DNA of 64,000 bases from Labia minor (lineage: Eukaryota; Arthropoda; Insecta; Dermaptera; Spongiphoridae): assembly GCA_963082975.1 (NCBI GenBank), contig OY720344.1, forward strand, positions 30,849,172 to 30,913,171, written 5' to 3'. Positions 34,887 through 47,908 of this stretch are shown here, piece after piece (the stretch's first letter is position 1; every line of letters begins with the position of its first letter). The translations under genes and the position numbers were made by a program. The notes below the pieces were generated by a model. The model saw only the letters and a program-made list of their open reading frames with translations. It did not search any database and was not told the origin of the DNA.

Positions 34887-37264
34887 CTCTATATATATAT
34901 ATGGATAATTATAGATGTATGCTTTACAACAGTGAAGACAAGAATATTTTTTATTAGTGCATAAATTACCTATACATAATAAGGTAAAATTTATTTATAC
35001 AAGCCATCATCATTGTGTAAAAACACTGAAAATATATTTTTGTTGGCAAGGAGGATTGCAAAAACCTGAAATATCTCCTTCGTTTTATATATATAATCTG
35101 AATTTATTGTATCCAGGAAATTATATTTTAATATAACATAAATTTATATATTTATATATATTAAAATTATAATAACGGTAAAATTGATTTAAAAAAAATT
35201 AATTACAAACAATTAATTTTATTTATTTATTATTCTACAATAATATCTAATTAAAATTATTAATTTGCCATATAAAATAAATACATGATATAGAATATAC
35301 TATTAATGGACAGAATAACGAATTATTTGATTTTTGTTCTATAAAAAATTTTATTTAATACTATCTATTTAGTATATTTTTTAAATTTTAATTTAATCAT
35401 ATAATATGAGTTATCTCTAAGCTCAAGAGAATGATTATCAATTAAAAAAAGAAATAGTACATTACTGTCAAGGTTAGTAAAATAATCTTTGAATATATCC
35501 ATATCAAAAATTAGATATAATAAATTATTACAAATTAATATTCATATATATTTTTAATTAATAAATTATCACCAGATGAATTTCTTTAAAACAAAATATG
35601 AATTAAGAGATGACAAAATAAAAAAAAACAAACAAAACTAATGATAAATTAAATTTTTAAAAAATTAGAACATTGAGATAAAAAATTTTCAATGATACCG
35701 ACTAGTATTAAATTTGTCAAATAAAAATTGAACATATTAATAAAGATCTCCTATCTTCTATTCAAAACTGGTAGTTTCATATTTTTATATAATTTTTGTA
35801 TAAATTTATATTATTTAGGTAGTATATTTCACTTTAAGTGTGTTTCACATTACCTCACTTGTTTCAAATAATGAGTGTTGTATATATAAGTGATGAGATG
35901 GTTGCCTAACAAACGGAAAAGGGATGATGAAAAGAAGAGTAATAAGAACATACGCATCCACATTTGACACTCTGAAGGAACTAACATTGGGCAAATAAAA
36001 AAAAAATAGTGATGAAAATAAAGAATTGCAACCTCTTGCATTTTCCATTAATTAAGGAAGGGATGTAGCTAAGTAGCTAATGCTATCATTATGAAATTTA
36101 CTAAATTACATATTTGCTATAACTTTTATTTATTTATAAAGAAATAATATTTTAGATTTGATTATAATATAAATAAAATTATTTTCATAAATAAATACAC
36201 GCAACAAGAATAATATAAATATATTTATAAAAAAAAATGTAAAATTAATAATATAGACGTATATATTAAATGGAACACACAGTTTCTAATATTCTGTTAA
36301 AAATGATGTTTTTTTATAAATAATAAATAAAAAATAAATAAATATCCTTAATTAAATAAATGGCTAAATTATAATTGAAATATAATATAATAATAATTAC
36401 TAAGGTTATTTTTTTGAAATAAATACTCATATTATATTAATAATTAAATTAAATTAAAATATTTGAAAGTATGAGTTTTATTAATTAAATCTGAATGGGT
36501 AGAAAATCTCTGTTAATTAATAAATCAAAGAGGATGATTGCTAAAAATATATTAAATAAATAATATAATATTAAATAGTATAAATAGACTATTTAAAACC
36601 CCAAAAGGGTTATTTATATTATTTTTTAAATATTATATTTATTTAACTGTGATAATCTATATCTATACGTTCATACATATATTTTAAACCTAGATTGAGC
36701 TATTAAAATAAAATTCACAAGGATATGAACCCGAGAGTTTATATTCAGGACTTTAAAATTTTGAAATAAGAAAATAACTTATAATTAAGAATATAAGAAA
36801 CCAAAAATTTATTTTTAAAGTAAAAAGTAAAGTTAAGTAGTAACAATAGCCAAAATTTACTTTCAATCATAGTTGGTGTATATATAATTATTTTAAAAGA
36901 TAAAATATAGAGACAAACACAAGAGCCAAATATCACTATATTTTTGTTTATTGTAAATTTATTATTTTTTACAAAATTTTTTTTTAAGATTAATTAATAG
37001 AATTCCAAGTAAATAGATTCTTTAAGAGGGATTATGATTAACTTATTCCGTTAGAGATTATAAATATCATTAGAATTCGCCTTGTAATCCACTAAAGTAC
37101 AATAAAGAATGTGTGCATAATTATCTTTTGATTTGATTAATATTGTTTTTTTTTTAAATTCGAAAAAAGGTAAAATAAAATATTTTTTGTTTTGCAATTA
37201 GATTATTGGTACTTATTTTTATTAATGTGAAAGTATATTGATGATGAATATGAATTATTGAATT

Positions 37265-37300
<36 letters not shown>

Positions 37301-39599
37301 TAAAAATGTAAATAACATATGGTTAGATATTTTTGAAAAATAAAATTAATATTAGAAATCGATTAATATTTAAATGATCTTTATTTAATTATTAAATTAC
37401 TTTCTCTTGAATAGAGATTAAAAAGTGGATATTGAAAGTAATATGGAAATTTATACTAAACTCAGGCGAAACGACATCCGCATTAAAATCGATTTGTAAA
37501 TATGAACTCAAGTGAAATAACTGATGCGTTGGGTGATAAGTGGGGGGGGGGAGAGGGAAGAAGAATACGCAACGGGGGAGGGGTCAAAAGTGGATTCGCA
37601 GGAGTGATAAAAGATAATGCGTATTAGGAATATCACCCAACCACTAGATTTAATTTAAACAGGCGAGTGATTGGCATCAATCGAGTGTCAAATGAACCCA
37701 GGGAGGAAATTGAAAGACGCGATACTAATTAATTCAATCAATGATTCATTGAACGGTTAATTAAAAGGTTACCATACGATATTTCAGAATTCAATCAATA
37801 ATTATATTTAAAAACTTGAATTTATTCATAAATGAATTTGTTAGAAACTATGTATATTAATTAAAACATATCCTTATTCAATTTCTTATAATATTTATAA
37901 TTATAATTTTATTAAAAATAATCACAAAAAAGAATTAAAAACAAAGTTACTTATAGTAAATGCAATTATTTATAAAGACAAATTATATATATATATCCTA
38001 AAAGATTTAGATTTAAGAAAAATTAATTAATAAAATATTCTCACTTGATTTTAAGAAAATGGAATAAAAATTTGAAAATTTTAGTTATTTTTATTATTAC
38101 AAATTATTAATTTTTCCTTATTTAAATTTTAAATTTTATAACTTTTTTTCTAGAGTCATCGAATAAAAAAAAAATCATATATAAACCATGTTATTTAGCA
38201 TTGAATTTTAAAGTATCTATTAGTTTCTGCATAAAATAATTTAAATAATGATAAAAATGAATAGTTTAGAAATTTTGATATCTTCAGATTTTAAATGAAA
38301 TCTATCAAAAAAGTAATTTAATATATGTTTGGAAAATTAATTCACTTTTTTTTTTCTTGATTAGGTTTGAAAAATTGTAATTAATTAATTAGATGAACTT
38401 TAGTTAGATATTTTAAAGGTACATATTGATTAATACGAAGATCAAAAGTATTTATTTATTATTAACTACAAAAATTATAGTGTATAAATATTAAAAAAAA
38501 ATTTATAAGATATTGTATAAAATGGAGAACCTCAAGAGGTGGAGGGGTGGAGGTGGTTAACTTTATTTGTAAGAGGGGAACGAAATTATTATATACATAT
38601 CATTCAACATATATAAACTACTCTATAAATATTTTTATATTAAAAAAATAATAATTTTATTACAAAATTTACTTGAAAAAAAGCAAGTAAATGTAATACA
38701 TAATGTGATAGAAGACCTCAGATTGGTTTATTCAATGTCCCTGTTCAAGAGATATTACACAAATATATGAAAGAGGTTTTTGTTTTAAATTACTAATAAT
38801 ATATTTAAATGATGATTTTTATATTTTATTAATAAATATTATTTATTTAGTATCACTCAATAATAATTTGTGTGATTTTTTTATTAAATAAAATTATAAA
38901 TATAACTGTGCAAGAAATTTTCAAATGAATCAATTGAAAAAATTGAAATTTTATAATTAATTTCAGATGTTTAGATAATAATTGTAATATAAAAATATTA
39001 AACAAAGAAATATCGTGAATGTTACTGTTTGAATTAATTTTTACTTTTTTGTACATATATTATGATATTAAGGAAAAGTTTATAATATTATAATCATATT
39101 TGTAGGTTAATACAACCTTTGACAATATTACAATTGAATTTCTTCTAATCAGTTAATCAGCATTTTTAATTGAAAAATCAATTTTGATATTATCATTATA
39201 ACATGAAATTAAAATATATAATATTCTATATAAATAAAAACAAATCGATTAACGAGAGCATTTTCTATGACCTACAAAAGGAAAATGGAATACATGCGAG
39301 AGGAAGGGGAATGAATGACATGAGAAGATCTGAAACTTTATCCGGAAGTTCAACTGATCTTACTATAGAAGTTAAATGATATGTAAAATTTTATTTTCCT
39401 TCCTATAATTGATCTGATTTTTAATTGCTAATTTTAATTTCAATAAAATTTATTCTACTACATTATTTATTGATTATATTCTGAATGTTGTTTTTTTTTA
39501 GAATAATATAAAATGTAATATAATAAGTGTAGTTATAGTGAAATATATATAAGAATGAGTGATTTAAATAATTAATAGGAATTTTGCCTAAAGCTAAGA
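34887..39599. other. AT-rich non-coding with scattered GC-richer patches
   Basis: No gene recognised. GC-richer patches at 35840-36060, 37440-37700 (with a run of ten G at 37542-37551 and GCGTTGGGTGATA later mirrored by ATATCACCCAAC) and 39240-39370 could be conserved non-coding elements. A (TA)n tract lies at 37267-37296. A 29-bp string at 38387-38415 is repeated exactly at 40117-40145. Confidence 0.4.
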
Positions 39600-40110
39600 A
39601 TAATAGAATGGAAAAAAGGGGATCGATACGAAGCCTGGTTCTAATAGAATTCAATGTGAGGATCAATGGTAAAAATGTAAAAGGGTACCCGTGGTCTTTT
39701 GGGGGCATTTCCTTGGGGAGCGAGGGACCTCGGCCTCACCGTCTGCACTTCACCCTCAGCAGCCACCATGCTTCTCACGTCGTCGATGACGAGTTCATCG
39801 GGAGGGTGACACTGCACTGCGGGACTCACTGAGAACACAACAACTGCACTGTTGCCTGGCCTGGCACCGACTGACTTGGCCGTCGTTCCGTTCCCTTCGG
39901 GCTTATGCAACCTGTCGATGCCGCCGCGCGCCTTCACGTTGACGGCCACTTCGGCGACGGTGGGAGCACTACATTTACAATCCCCCCCCCTCACCACTAC
40001 ACCAATGCATTAGAAGCAAAGCGCAGAAGAAGCTGTGATGCACCCACACATTTTCTCAATCACCAAGGGATATCTCCAAAAAATTATGAAAATTCCTTAC
40101 CTCTCTTCCA
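39600..40110 (-). promoter_or_regulatory. CpG-rich island, candidate promoter and first exon
   Basis: Dense CpG sequence (GCCGCCGCGCGCCTTCACG, GCGACGG) in an A/T-rich desert. On the minus strand there are initiator-like TCAGTCGG and TCAGTGAG strings. An ATG in a strong context (GAAGCATGG, 39769-39767) opens MVAAEGEVQT and meets a donor-like ACG|GTGAGG at 39740/39739. An unspliced minus frame of 118 codons (39641-39997) also crosses the block. No partner exon or family is recognised. I favour a promoter with a 5' exon of an unknown gene running toward lower coordinates. Confidence 0.4.
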
Positions 40111-40116
40111 TATAAT

Positions 40117-40145
40117 AATTAGATGAACTTTAGTTAGATATTTTA
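40117..40145. repeat. 29-bp exact direct repeat (partner 38387-38415)
   Basis: The string that begins AATTAGATGAACTTTAG and ends ATATTTTA occurs identically 1.73 kb upstream. It borders the CpG-rich island on its right side. Origin unknown. Confidence 0.8.
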
Positions 40146-41390
40146 TCTTAGTTAAGTGAGAGAAACTCACGAAATCTCGTGATGACCGCCAATTACCAGG
40201 AATCCGGCATCCGAATTCCAACAAAATGTTTTTTTTACACTATATTAGAATGGTAAACATAGTTTAGCTAAGTCATTTAATATGTCGAAAGATCAGATTT
40301 ACAAGATATCAAATTTAATCAAATGATATTTTTGAAATGAATCATTTAGTTTAAAATGAAATAATCAAAAATTTATGAACAAATCGTACATTCAATATTT
40401 ATTTATTTATAGTAAACATTGACATTTAATTAAATAAATAATAATAAATATATTACTACTAATATATAATGCAATATATATCGTAATTGTAAAATTGGTC
40501 CATTCAATTGAGATAATCTCCTATATTTAATGTAATTATTAATGGAAATAAAATTAGATTGTCTAAAGAAAATGATAATGTCTAAACCTTTTGTGCAGAA
40601 TTTTTCAATATTTAATAATAACAAAACAAAATTTTAAAAAAATGATAATTTTGTTAGGTTTCTTTTTATGTTTATTATGTTTAATATATATATATAAATT
40701 CACTTTATGATAAAAAATAATATTAATATCAAAAATTAGAATATTTTAATTTATACATAAAAAAAATCCCTCTTATAATTATATTAATTTATTTCAATTA
40801 TATACAATAAAAATTCAATAGTTTTATCAAATTTTAAAGGGAATTATTAATTTATGAAATGAAATATGATAGTGAGAAAATTACTTTTTAAATTTTGGAA
40901 AATTATATATTCATAGATAAATACATATTAAGGAGAATGAATTATTTATTTGTTTGTTAATAAAAATAAGTTACTAGAGAGTAGTTTTAGAACCTAACTT
41001 CATTAAATATACAATTTTAAATGTTTGAGATATTAATTTCAAAATATATAAAAAAATCAATTTAATAGAGGATATTATCCCTCATCACTTTGTCTGTCAA
41101 AATACCGGTTTTCTCCTAATTGGTCTCCCTTAAGTAAATTTCACGTTAATCTCCCTCTCTCTAGTCAAACTTAGTAACCAAACAATGCTGTAATTCTTAT
41201 TTATGCAATCATCGCCATTAATGATAATTAATTTGGTCTATAAATGTTGTAAAAATAAACTTTTTCTATTTTGTATCTACATATTTCTTCAATTCAAAAA
41301 AAAAAATATATATATACATATAAATTTTAAAAACTATTTAAAATAATATTATTTCCATACTATATTACCTTATATTAGTTTCAATTTTAA
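40146..41390. other. AT-rich non-coding
   Basis: Nothing recognised. A GC-richer patch at 41085-41180 (ACCGGTTTTCTCC, GGTCTCCCTTAAG) has no assignable identity. Confidence 0.5.
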
Positions 41391-41648
41391 ATAAAATTAT
41401 TTAAACTTTAAGTAAAAAAATGAACAAATGAGAAAACATATTAAACATTAAAGAATTGTATATCAATATTTTTTAAAGGGTAGAGCGAGAGCTCGGTGTC
41501 CCAGGTATTAATATTACCAACCAAATCCAATAATAATGAATCATTTTTTTTAACTTAAGTACCGAGCCGAGGCTCGGGGTCCCGGTACTAAAATTATTTA
41601 AACTTTAAGTAAAAAAATGAACAAATGAGGAAACATATATTAAACATT
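41391..41648. repeat. ~58-bp direct duplication flanking the hairpin element
   Basis: AAATTATTTAAACTTTAAG...AACAAATGAG(A/G)AAACATAT...TAAACATT is present at about 41391-41449 and again at 41590-41648 with two small differences. The hairpin element 41480-41590 sits directly against the second copy. Either an unusually long duplication linked to insertion or a local tandem duplication. Confidence 0.8.
41480..41590 (-). repeat. GC-rich double-hairpin element, copy 2
   Basis: Reverse complement of 7438-7544. It reads GAGCTCGGTGTCCCAGGTA, the shared AT spacer, then TACCGAGCCGAGGCTCGGGG TCCCGGTA. Overall close to 90 percent alike by eye. Boundaries are set by the limits of similarity between the two copies. 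Confidence 0.75.
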
Positions 41649-43955
41649 TATAAAGTTATTAAAAAAAATCATTTTTCATAATAATTAAAAGTAGAAATAG
41701 GAAATACATAATAAACTTAAATGAATATTTATTTTGTCTGGATTAGAAATATTTTATTTTTTTTATTTTGTTTTTAAATTAATATTAATTTTTATTGAAA
41801 ATTTGCTAATGATATTTTATACAATAATAAAAGTGAAATGATTAAATAGTTATATAATTGTTAAGGGAACATATTTATTTCCTTTACGTGATGCTAAATA
41901 AAAAGGAATCACGTTTTCGTTACGAACCCATCAGGAAGGATCCATACATAATTCACATTATAATTCACCTCGGATAAGCCTGATATTTATATACATATAA
42001 AATGAAAATAAAGTTGTATATCCTAGAAAGATATTCTAAAAATAGTTTTGTCTAAATATAAGAGTTTTAAAGTCTGTTAAATGATCCCATCGGTTGAATT
42101 CTATTATATATTTTCTCAGGAGCAGATGTGAAATTAGAGGGGTTGAAAAATCTTAGGGGAGCGGATGCGTGCATCAAATTCAATGGTGGAATTAACTGAT
42201 AGGTGAATGGCGAGAATTTCATCTTAAAATGGAACATTAAAATTTAAATTTGGAATTCTAAATAATGATAAAAAATATAAAAAATGTATATATCTATGTA
42301 ACCAATTTTTATTTTATCTAGATATAAATAAAAGATGACGATAACATTTTAATTTAATTCAAGAAAAATATATAAAATAATTGATAATTATCTAATAATT
42401 ATCTTAATTTCAAGAATAGATAAGTGATGAAAGATATTTGTTTTTGTTTAAAAAAAAGCAATAATAACAATAATAAATAAAAATTAAAGAAAAATTAATA
42501 AATAAAAATTAAAAAATAAATAATAAATAAAAATAAACCAATAATAATATATAAATCCAATATTTATTTAAAATTATTTAAAATTAAAATTTAATGCAAA
42601 TTATTGTGCAATATTAATAAATTAATAGTCAATAATCTTTATGTTTTAGATTCATAAATTCTTTATTAATTATCCAACTATGATTTTGTTTTTTAATAAA
42701 TATTAAAAACAATTATTTCAATAATTTAGATTGTTAGTAAAGTATATAAGATATTTAAAAAATAATTTAAATATAAAATAATTATACAGAATTATTGTTA
42801 ATTCCACTAAATAAATTAAGAAGATCCTCTGAAACGTGTTTTTAAATCAAAGATGAAAAATTACAGTTATTATTGGCATAGTGGCATAGCGTAGGTTTCT
42901 ACTGTCTATGGTAGAGCAGATGCCACATTTCTCGTCCTCCAATCAATTCAAGAATTGAATTTTCAATAAAATTTAATTATATCCTAAAATGTAAAATTTT
43001 TAGAAAGTAAAAATACTATTTAATCGTTAAATATGATTTAGTAATGAATTTTTCTTATCACTCCTGTGCCTCGACTCCTATCAACAATTATCTCATTTCT
43101 TAATTGATGAAAATTTAAAAATGAAATTATAATATATAGATTATTTTAATTAAAAATGTATAACATCACGTAGGACAAGAACAATTAATAATATTTGCAG
43201 GGAAACTAATGTAAATTGGTAATGAATGATATTGAAGACTATGATGGAGATAAATTGAATGAAGGTGATGTGATAGCTGATAGATAGGATAGCTGGAGAA
43301 GTATTTGTTGCAGCTGCAGAAAATTTTTAACACTATAAATACTTGTCAATGAATCACTATTATTTGCGATGAAATTTTTGAATAAAGTAATTTTTTCCTT
43401 TCTTTTTCTATTAATTTTGTTTTAATGTTATTGCTAATAATTCTATGCATTAGGATTTTCTACACTTTCCAAAAATCAAAACTTAATGAAAAAAAAATGC
43501 ATCGCCTAGAATGACAAGAGAAAAATAAATCACAATAACACTTCATCAACCACAATAATTTGACCTGTAATTGATTTACTAGTAGTCCCTTGAAATATTT
43601 TATTTAGAAATGAAAATAAAATATTTGATAGAGATAAAATGATCTTTGCTTAATTCTATGATAATGTATACTAATACTAATACTATGTCTAATTAAATAT
43701 TAAATATAAAGTTAATGATGAAATACAATATTTCAAAAGAGTCACACACGCTATTTTATTAATTAAAAGATTAAAAATTATGTTTGCTAAATTGATATTA
43801 TCATAAATACACTACTATTTTATTTTTAAATTTTTAAAATTATATAGATACTGATATTAATTTAATATATAAAAAAATTTGTACAGATAAAAGAGGATTT
43901 CTATTGTATTTAAATTAAAAGAAAATATAAAATAACATTATTCGTTATCAAAAAA
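41649..43955. other. AT-rich non-coding
   Basis: No gene recognised. GC-richer patches at 41880-41980, 42110-42230 and 43200-43330 lack frames or terminal repeats. Confidence 0.45.
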
Positions 43956-44086
43956 TGAGCTGTGGCCAGGCACAGAACCGACCGACAATTTAAAAATAAT
44001 TAAAAACAAATTTATATATATATATATATATACATATATGTATATACATATATGTATGTATGAATGTATGTATGTAAAATTTTTCT

Positions 44087-44690
44087 ACTAGAATCCAATT
44101 AAACCTACCAATCACCATCTTAATCAAATCAATCTGAATCTCAATCCGTCTAATCTCACAGACCCTCTTCAAATAAACGGCCCTTCAACCACTGGTCTGA
44201 TCAGGTGTAATCCTGTTCTAAGAATAAACACCCAAGAGACAATGAACCACCACTGGTATGAGCCATGAAACACCCCTAAAAGTATCATTATCCCTAACGA
44301 TAGTTTTAACATAGTTATTATATTACTCTAACCCAGGGGTGAGCAACCTTTTTAACCCACGGGCCAATTTAAATTTTAAAATTTTGTGGCGGGCCGCACT
44401 TACTAATAATTTACAAAGCCCTATATAAATACTAATAAACATTATAATATTGTTTATAAATAATCGAGACGAATAATAAAATTCTATTTTAGAAATGTTC
44501 GGCGGGCCGCAGAAAAATATTTAAAGGGCCGCATGCGGCCCGCGGGTTGCTCATCCCTGCTCTAACCCCTTGATAATAATCATTCCCATGAGTACGAACT
44601 ATCATTACCAAAATTGATAAACCCATCGCTCCCTCACACACGGAAAATGTCAAAAACACCATTGGAAAAACTCCTAACCAGTTAGTTTAA
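44087..44690 (-). pseudogene. NUMT: mitochondrial nad4L 3' end and nad4 5' end
   Basis: On the minus strand, read in the invertebrate mitochondrial code, the right part gives [20 protein letters not shown] then [18 protein letters not shown]...VM and a stop, the C-terminal half of nad4L. After a short gap, ATG opens nad4: MLKLSLGMMMLLGVFHG..., VVEGPFIWSGSV, LDGLSFSLIW. TGA reads Trp and AGA reads Ser, and the nad4L-then-nad4 order matches the usual arthropod minority-strand arrangement. The copy is still open in that code apart from the hAT-type insertion at 44334-44559, so it is fairly young. It cannot be expressed in the nucleus. Confidence 0.9.
44334..44559. mobile_element. hAT-type element (226 bp) inside the NUMT
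   Basis: Ends CAGGGGTGAGCAACC and GGTTGCTCATCCCTG form inverted repeats. The exact octamer ctctaacc lies on both sides (44326-44333, 44560-44567). The interior holds repeated GGCGGGCCGCA motifs. It splits the nad4L stop region. The mitochondrial reading frame gives an independent record of the empty site. Confidence 0.95.
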
Positions 44691-44760
44691 TTATTAAAAA
44701 ATTTCCGACAATGAATATAAAATTAACACTTTGTAAACTACCACTTCCGGTTTCCCGATA

Positions 44761-46549
44761 TACTACTGTTTTATTTTATTTATGTAATTTTCTTATAAAA
44801 AATATAAAATGAAAATTAAGAAACTAGAAAAGAATATATTAAAATATTATATTAATACATAAGAAAAAAAATTGAATTAAATATTTTTAAATTTAAATGT
44901 TTAAAATTAACATGTAGTGTATGTTAACATTTGTTGATATATTTATAATTATAATTTGTTATATGTGTGAAAAGAAAATAGTTGAACAAATTTATTTAAA
45001 TAATGAAAAGTTTTTCATGAAATTGAAGTTTGAATTTTAATTATTATTGTATTAAACGTATTGAGAGAATATAATAATTTAATTAATGATAGGGCCATGT
45101 GTGTTTGATTATGTTAAAATCCGTCTAGGATTGAGAGCAGAATAGATACCAATAATATTTAAACAACATACTTTCACAAAAAGCTTTCATCCGATGAAAT
45201 CCTATGAAATGTCAATAACAACAGAGATGATCCTTATTAAGAGATCATTGGCTGTTCATTAACAAATGTTATTAAACTGATTTAAATGCATCATCCAGGA
45301 CATTTTGATTATACTATACTAATAATTCATAAAAAGTCAATACCAAATCTTAAATTAAATTCTATAAATAATTGGTAGACATTTTTAAATTATTAAAAAA
45401 TACCTTCACTACCAAAAATAATAAATTTTAATTTAATATCATATAAAAATAATATTTTTTCTTTAAAAGAAAGCAATTTAAAATTATAAAATGTATAAGT
45501 ATTATATTTATTTAATTTCCCCATATAAAATTTTTGAAAATTAAAACAATATTGAAAGTATACCGTATTATTAATTAATATAATATTATATGTTATACAA
45601 ATGTGAGTTTGAAATCTTCCTTTTGAAATTCATTTCGAATCGTAATCTTGCCATGTCATTGAAACTTGAATTACGAATCAAATATTTAGAAAATAACGGA
45701 GTTCATGTCTAACCAGCTCCACACCCCTGTTTATACATCAGTTGAACTCACTAAGAAATACATTAAGAAATATCCATTGGCTTGTTTGGTGTCATTACGC
45801 CATGAACTTTACAATCACTTTCATATATTTATGTTTATACTAGTTTCAATGCAACAATAAAATACAATATTGGAGTTATTCCCATTAGAAGGTTATTTTC
45901 TTATTATCTAACCATGCTATATATATAAGAGACTAAATTTAAAAATAAGTATGATAAAAATTACTTTAATAGAGTTGTTCAGAATGGAATCTTGAAAATT
46001 ACTACCTGTTTTACTTGAATATATGGAATAAATAAAGAATTGAATAAATTGAATAATATGAAATCTTGATCAATTGCATAAGGGTGATTAATTAAGGAAA
46101 TAAAGAAAAATCACATTTGTGTTTTCATTTCAATACATTTACTATTGCTAATTACTAATGATCCATATTTTTAGTCTAGCCAAATAAGAAAAATATAATA
46201 ATAGATAATATTCGCATTTTAAAGAAATTTAAATTTTTACTATCTAGCCAGAGATGGTATTGCGATCATTTTAAGAATAAAATTGCTTTAAACCTCAAGT
46301 GCCATTTATTTACAATTATACATTGAAACAAAATGTTTTAGTTTTAAATTAATTGACATTTCATTTTCATGTATTATTTATAAGTATTTTTAAATAACTA
46401 AATAGAAAAATATTAAATTGTGAGAAGATAAATTCGTCATAATTAAATGAAAGAAAACAATTTTATTGTTACAATATTTTGGTTTTTTAATCAAGGTTTA
46501 TTTAGTTTATTTATACATAATTAATATAAATTTATATTATAAAATAGAA
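44761..46549. other. AT-rich non-coding
   Basis: No gene recognised. A GC-richer patch at 45700-45800 (AACCAGCTCCACACCCC) is unassigned. Confidence 0.5.
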
Positions 46550-46890
46550 TGATTCGCAGCATTTATGGGCCAAAGAAAGATGAGGCCACCGGGAAACGGC
46601 GGAGGCTGAATAACGAGGAATAACATGATCTCTAAACATCTTCAAACATAGTTAGATTCATAAAATCGAGAAGGTTCCCATGGGCAGAACACGTGGAAGA
46701 ATAGGAGATGAAAGACTGGTGAAAAATATATTTGTGGGGAGACCGATTGAGAAAAGTCCGCTTGGAAGACCAAGGACGTGGTGGATAGTGAGAGATAGGA
46801 GAAGGTAGGAATTGGATGGTTATTGCTTAGAATAGGGACACTTAGAGAAATGTGGTTGCTGCGGCCAAGTTCCATGGAGCCTTAGAGATA
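46550..46890 (+). pseudogene. Non-LTR retrotransposon RT C-terminus, copy 3
   Basis: The plus strand reads IRSIYGPKKDEATGKRRRLN, broken pieces of the LHDL...IVRFIKSRRFPW segment and then a degraded RMGE/GRPR region, ending with TGTGGTTGCTGCGGCCAAG and AGATAGATAT. Same family as 17050-17600, opposite strand, many stops and frameshifts. Confidence 0.8.
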
Positions 46891-47908
46891 GATATTAAAA
46901 AAATTTAAAAAGAAGTTTCATCATTTTAGTTTTATTTTTAATAAATTTTATAATTTTATCCCTTATTAAACAAATATTATAAAATAAATTAGAATAATCA
47001 TCACATTTTTCAAACAAATTATATATTTTTAATACATTTTAAAAATACGGATCGTCTTAGGCCCAATTTTTTTATAAATCATTTAGATAAAATCTGCATA
47101 TATATTAATTAATTAGATAAGTAACACACATATTCAATTTTAAATGACAATTATTATTATTAATATTATTATTAATGAAAAAGACTCAAATATTCATGTA
47201 TATACTGATAAGAATAAAATAATAAAATCTATATCTTATAAATAATTATTTAGAGAAAGCATTTTTTAAAGATAAAAAATAAACTTTAAAATATTTATTT
47301 TTAATAGGTCATTTGGTACTCGATTAAATAAATACTTATATAAAAATAAATATATTAAAACTCGATAAGGACAAATTTTAAAAGTCAAGGGCAATAGTTT
47401 TGAACGAAAAGGTGTGAATTTTTTATTTTTTATTTGTCCCGCCTATAATTAATGCATACCATACTCTTTAATATATGTTATAGTAGAAGGAATTAATAGG
47501 ATGTATACACTTTTAGCCTTGGACTTTTCGGATGTATAAATTGCATAGAACTAGTGACTGCTACATAACATAAAGGTGGTACTGAATAAATATTACATAA
47601 ATTAATATTATCAATAAACTAAATAAATAATAGTAAAAATAATATTAAATTTTATGAGGTAATCAAATAAAGTGAAAGATCCAAACTAACAAAATTCATT
47701 TGTTTTCATTTATAACCTGAAACTAAATCAATTTTATGATATGATATTTTAAAGCTCAATATCATGATTTTACTCTATGGAGAATAATAATTTTTTTACA
47801 TTTCTTTCATTTGTAGGAACAAGATATTAAAGATATTAAAATATATTTTTCTCTACTATATAGGTAAAAATAATTAAAATTATTAAAATTTATATAAAAA
47901 AAAATCTG
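46891..47908. other. AT-rich non-coding
   Basis: No gene or repeat recognised beyond simple A/T runs. Confidence 0.5.

Larger units (their letters stand above)
43956..44760 (+). repeat. Dispersed repeat family C, copy 1, split by a NUMT
   Basis: The left part reads ATGAGCTGTGGCCAGGCACA and then ACCGACCGAC (to ~43987). The right part reads ACACTTTGTAAACTACCACT and then TCCGGTTTCCCG (to ~44760). The same two ends, in reverse order and orientation, occur at 62489-62726 only ~190 bp apart. Here the middle is filled by TA/(GTAT)n repeats and mitochondrial sequence. Confidence 0.7.

Noticed and set aside
35845-36048. 67-codon minus frame starting MENARGCNSLFSS, followed by a donor-like GAG|GTAATG
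   Set aside because: No family likeness and a hydrophobic, A/T-driven composition; a lone donor-like site is not enough.
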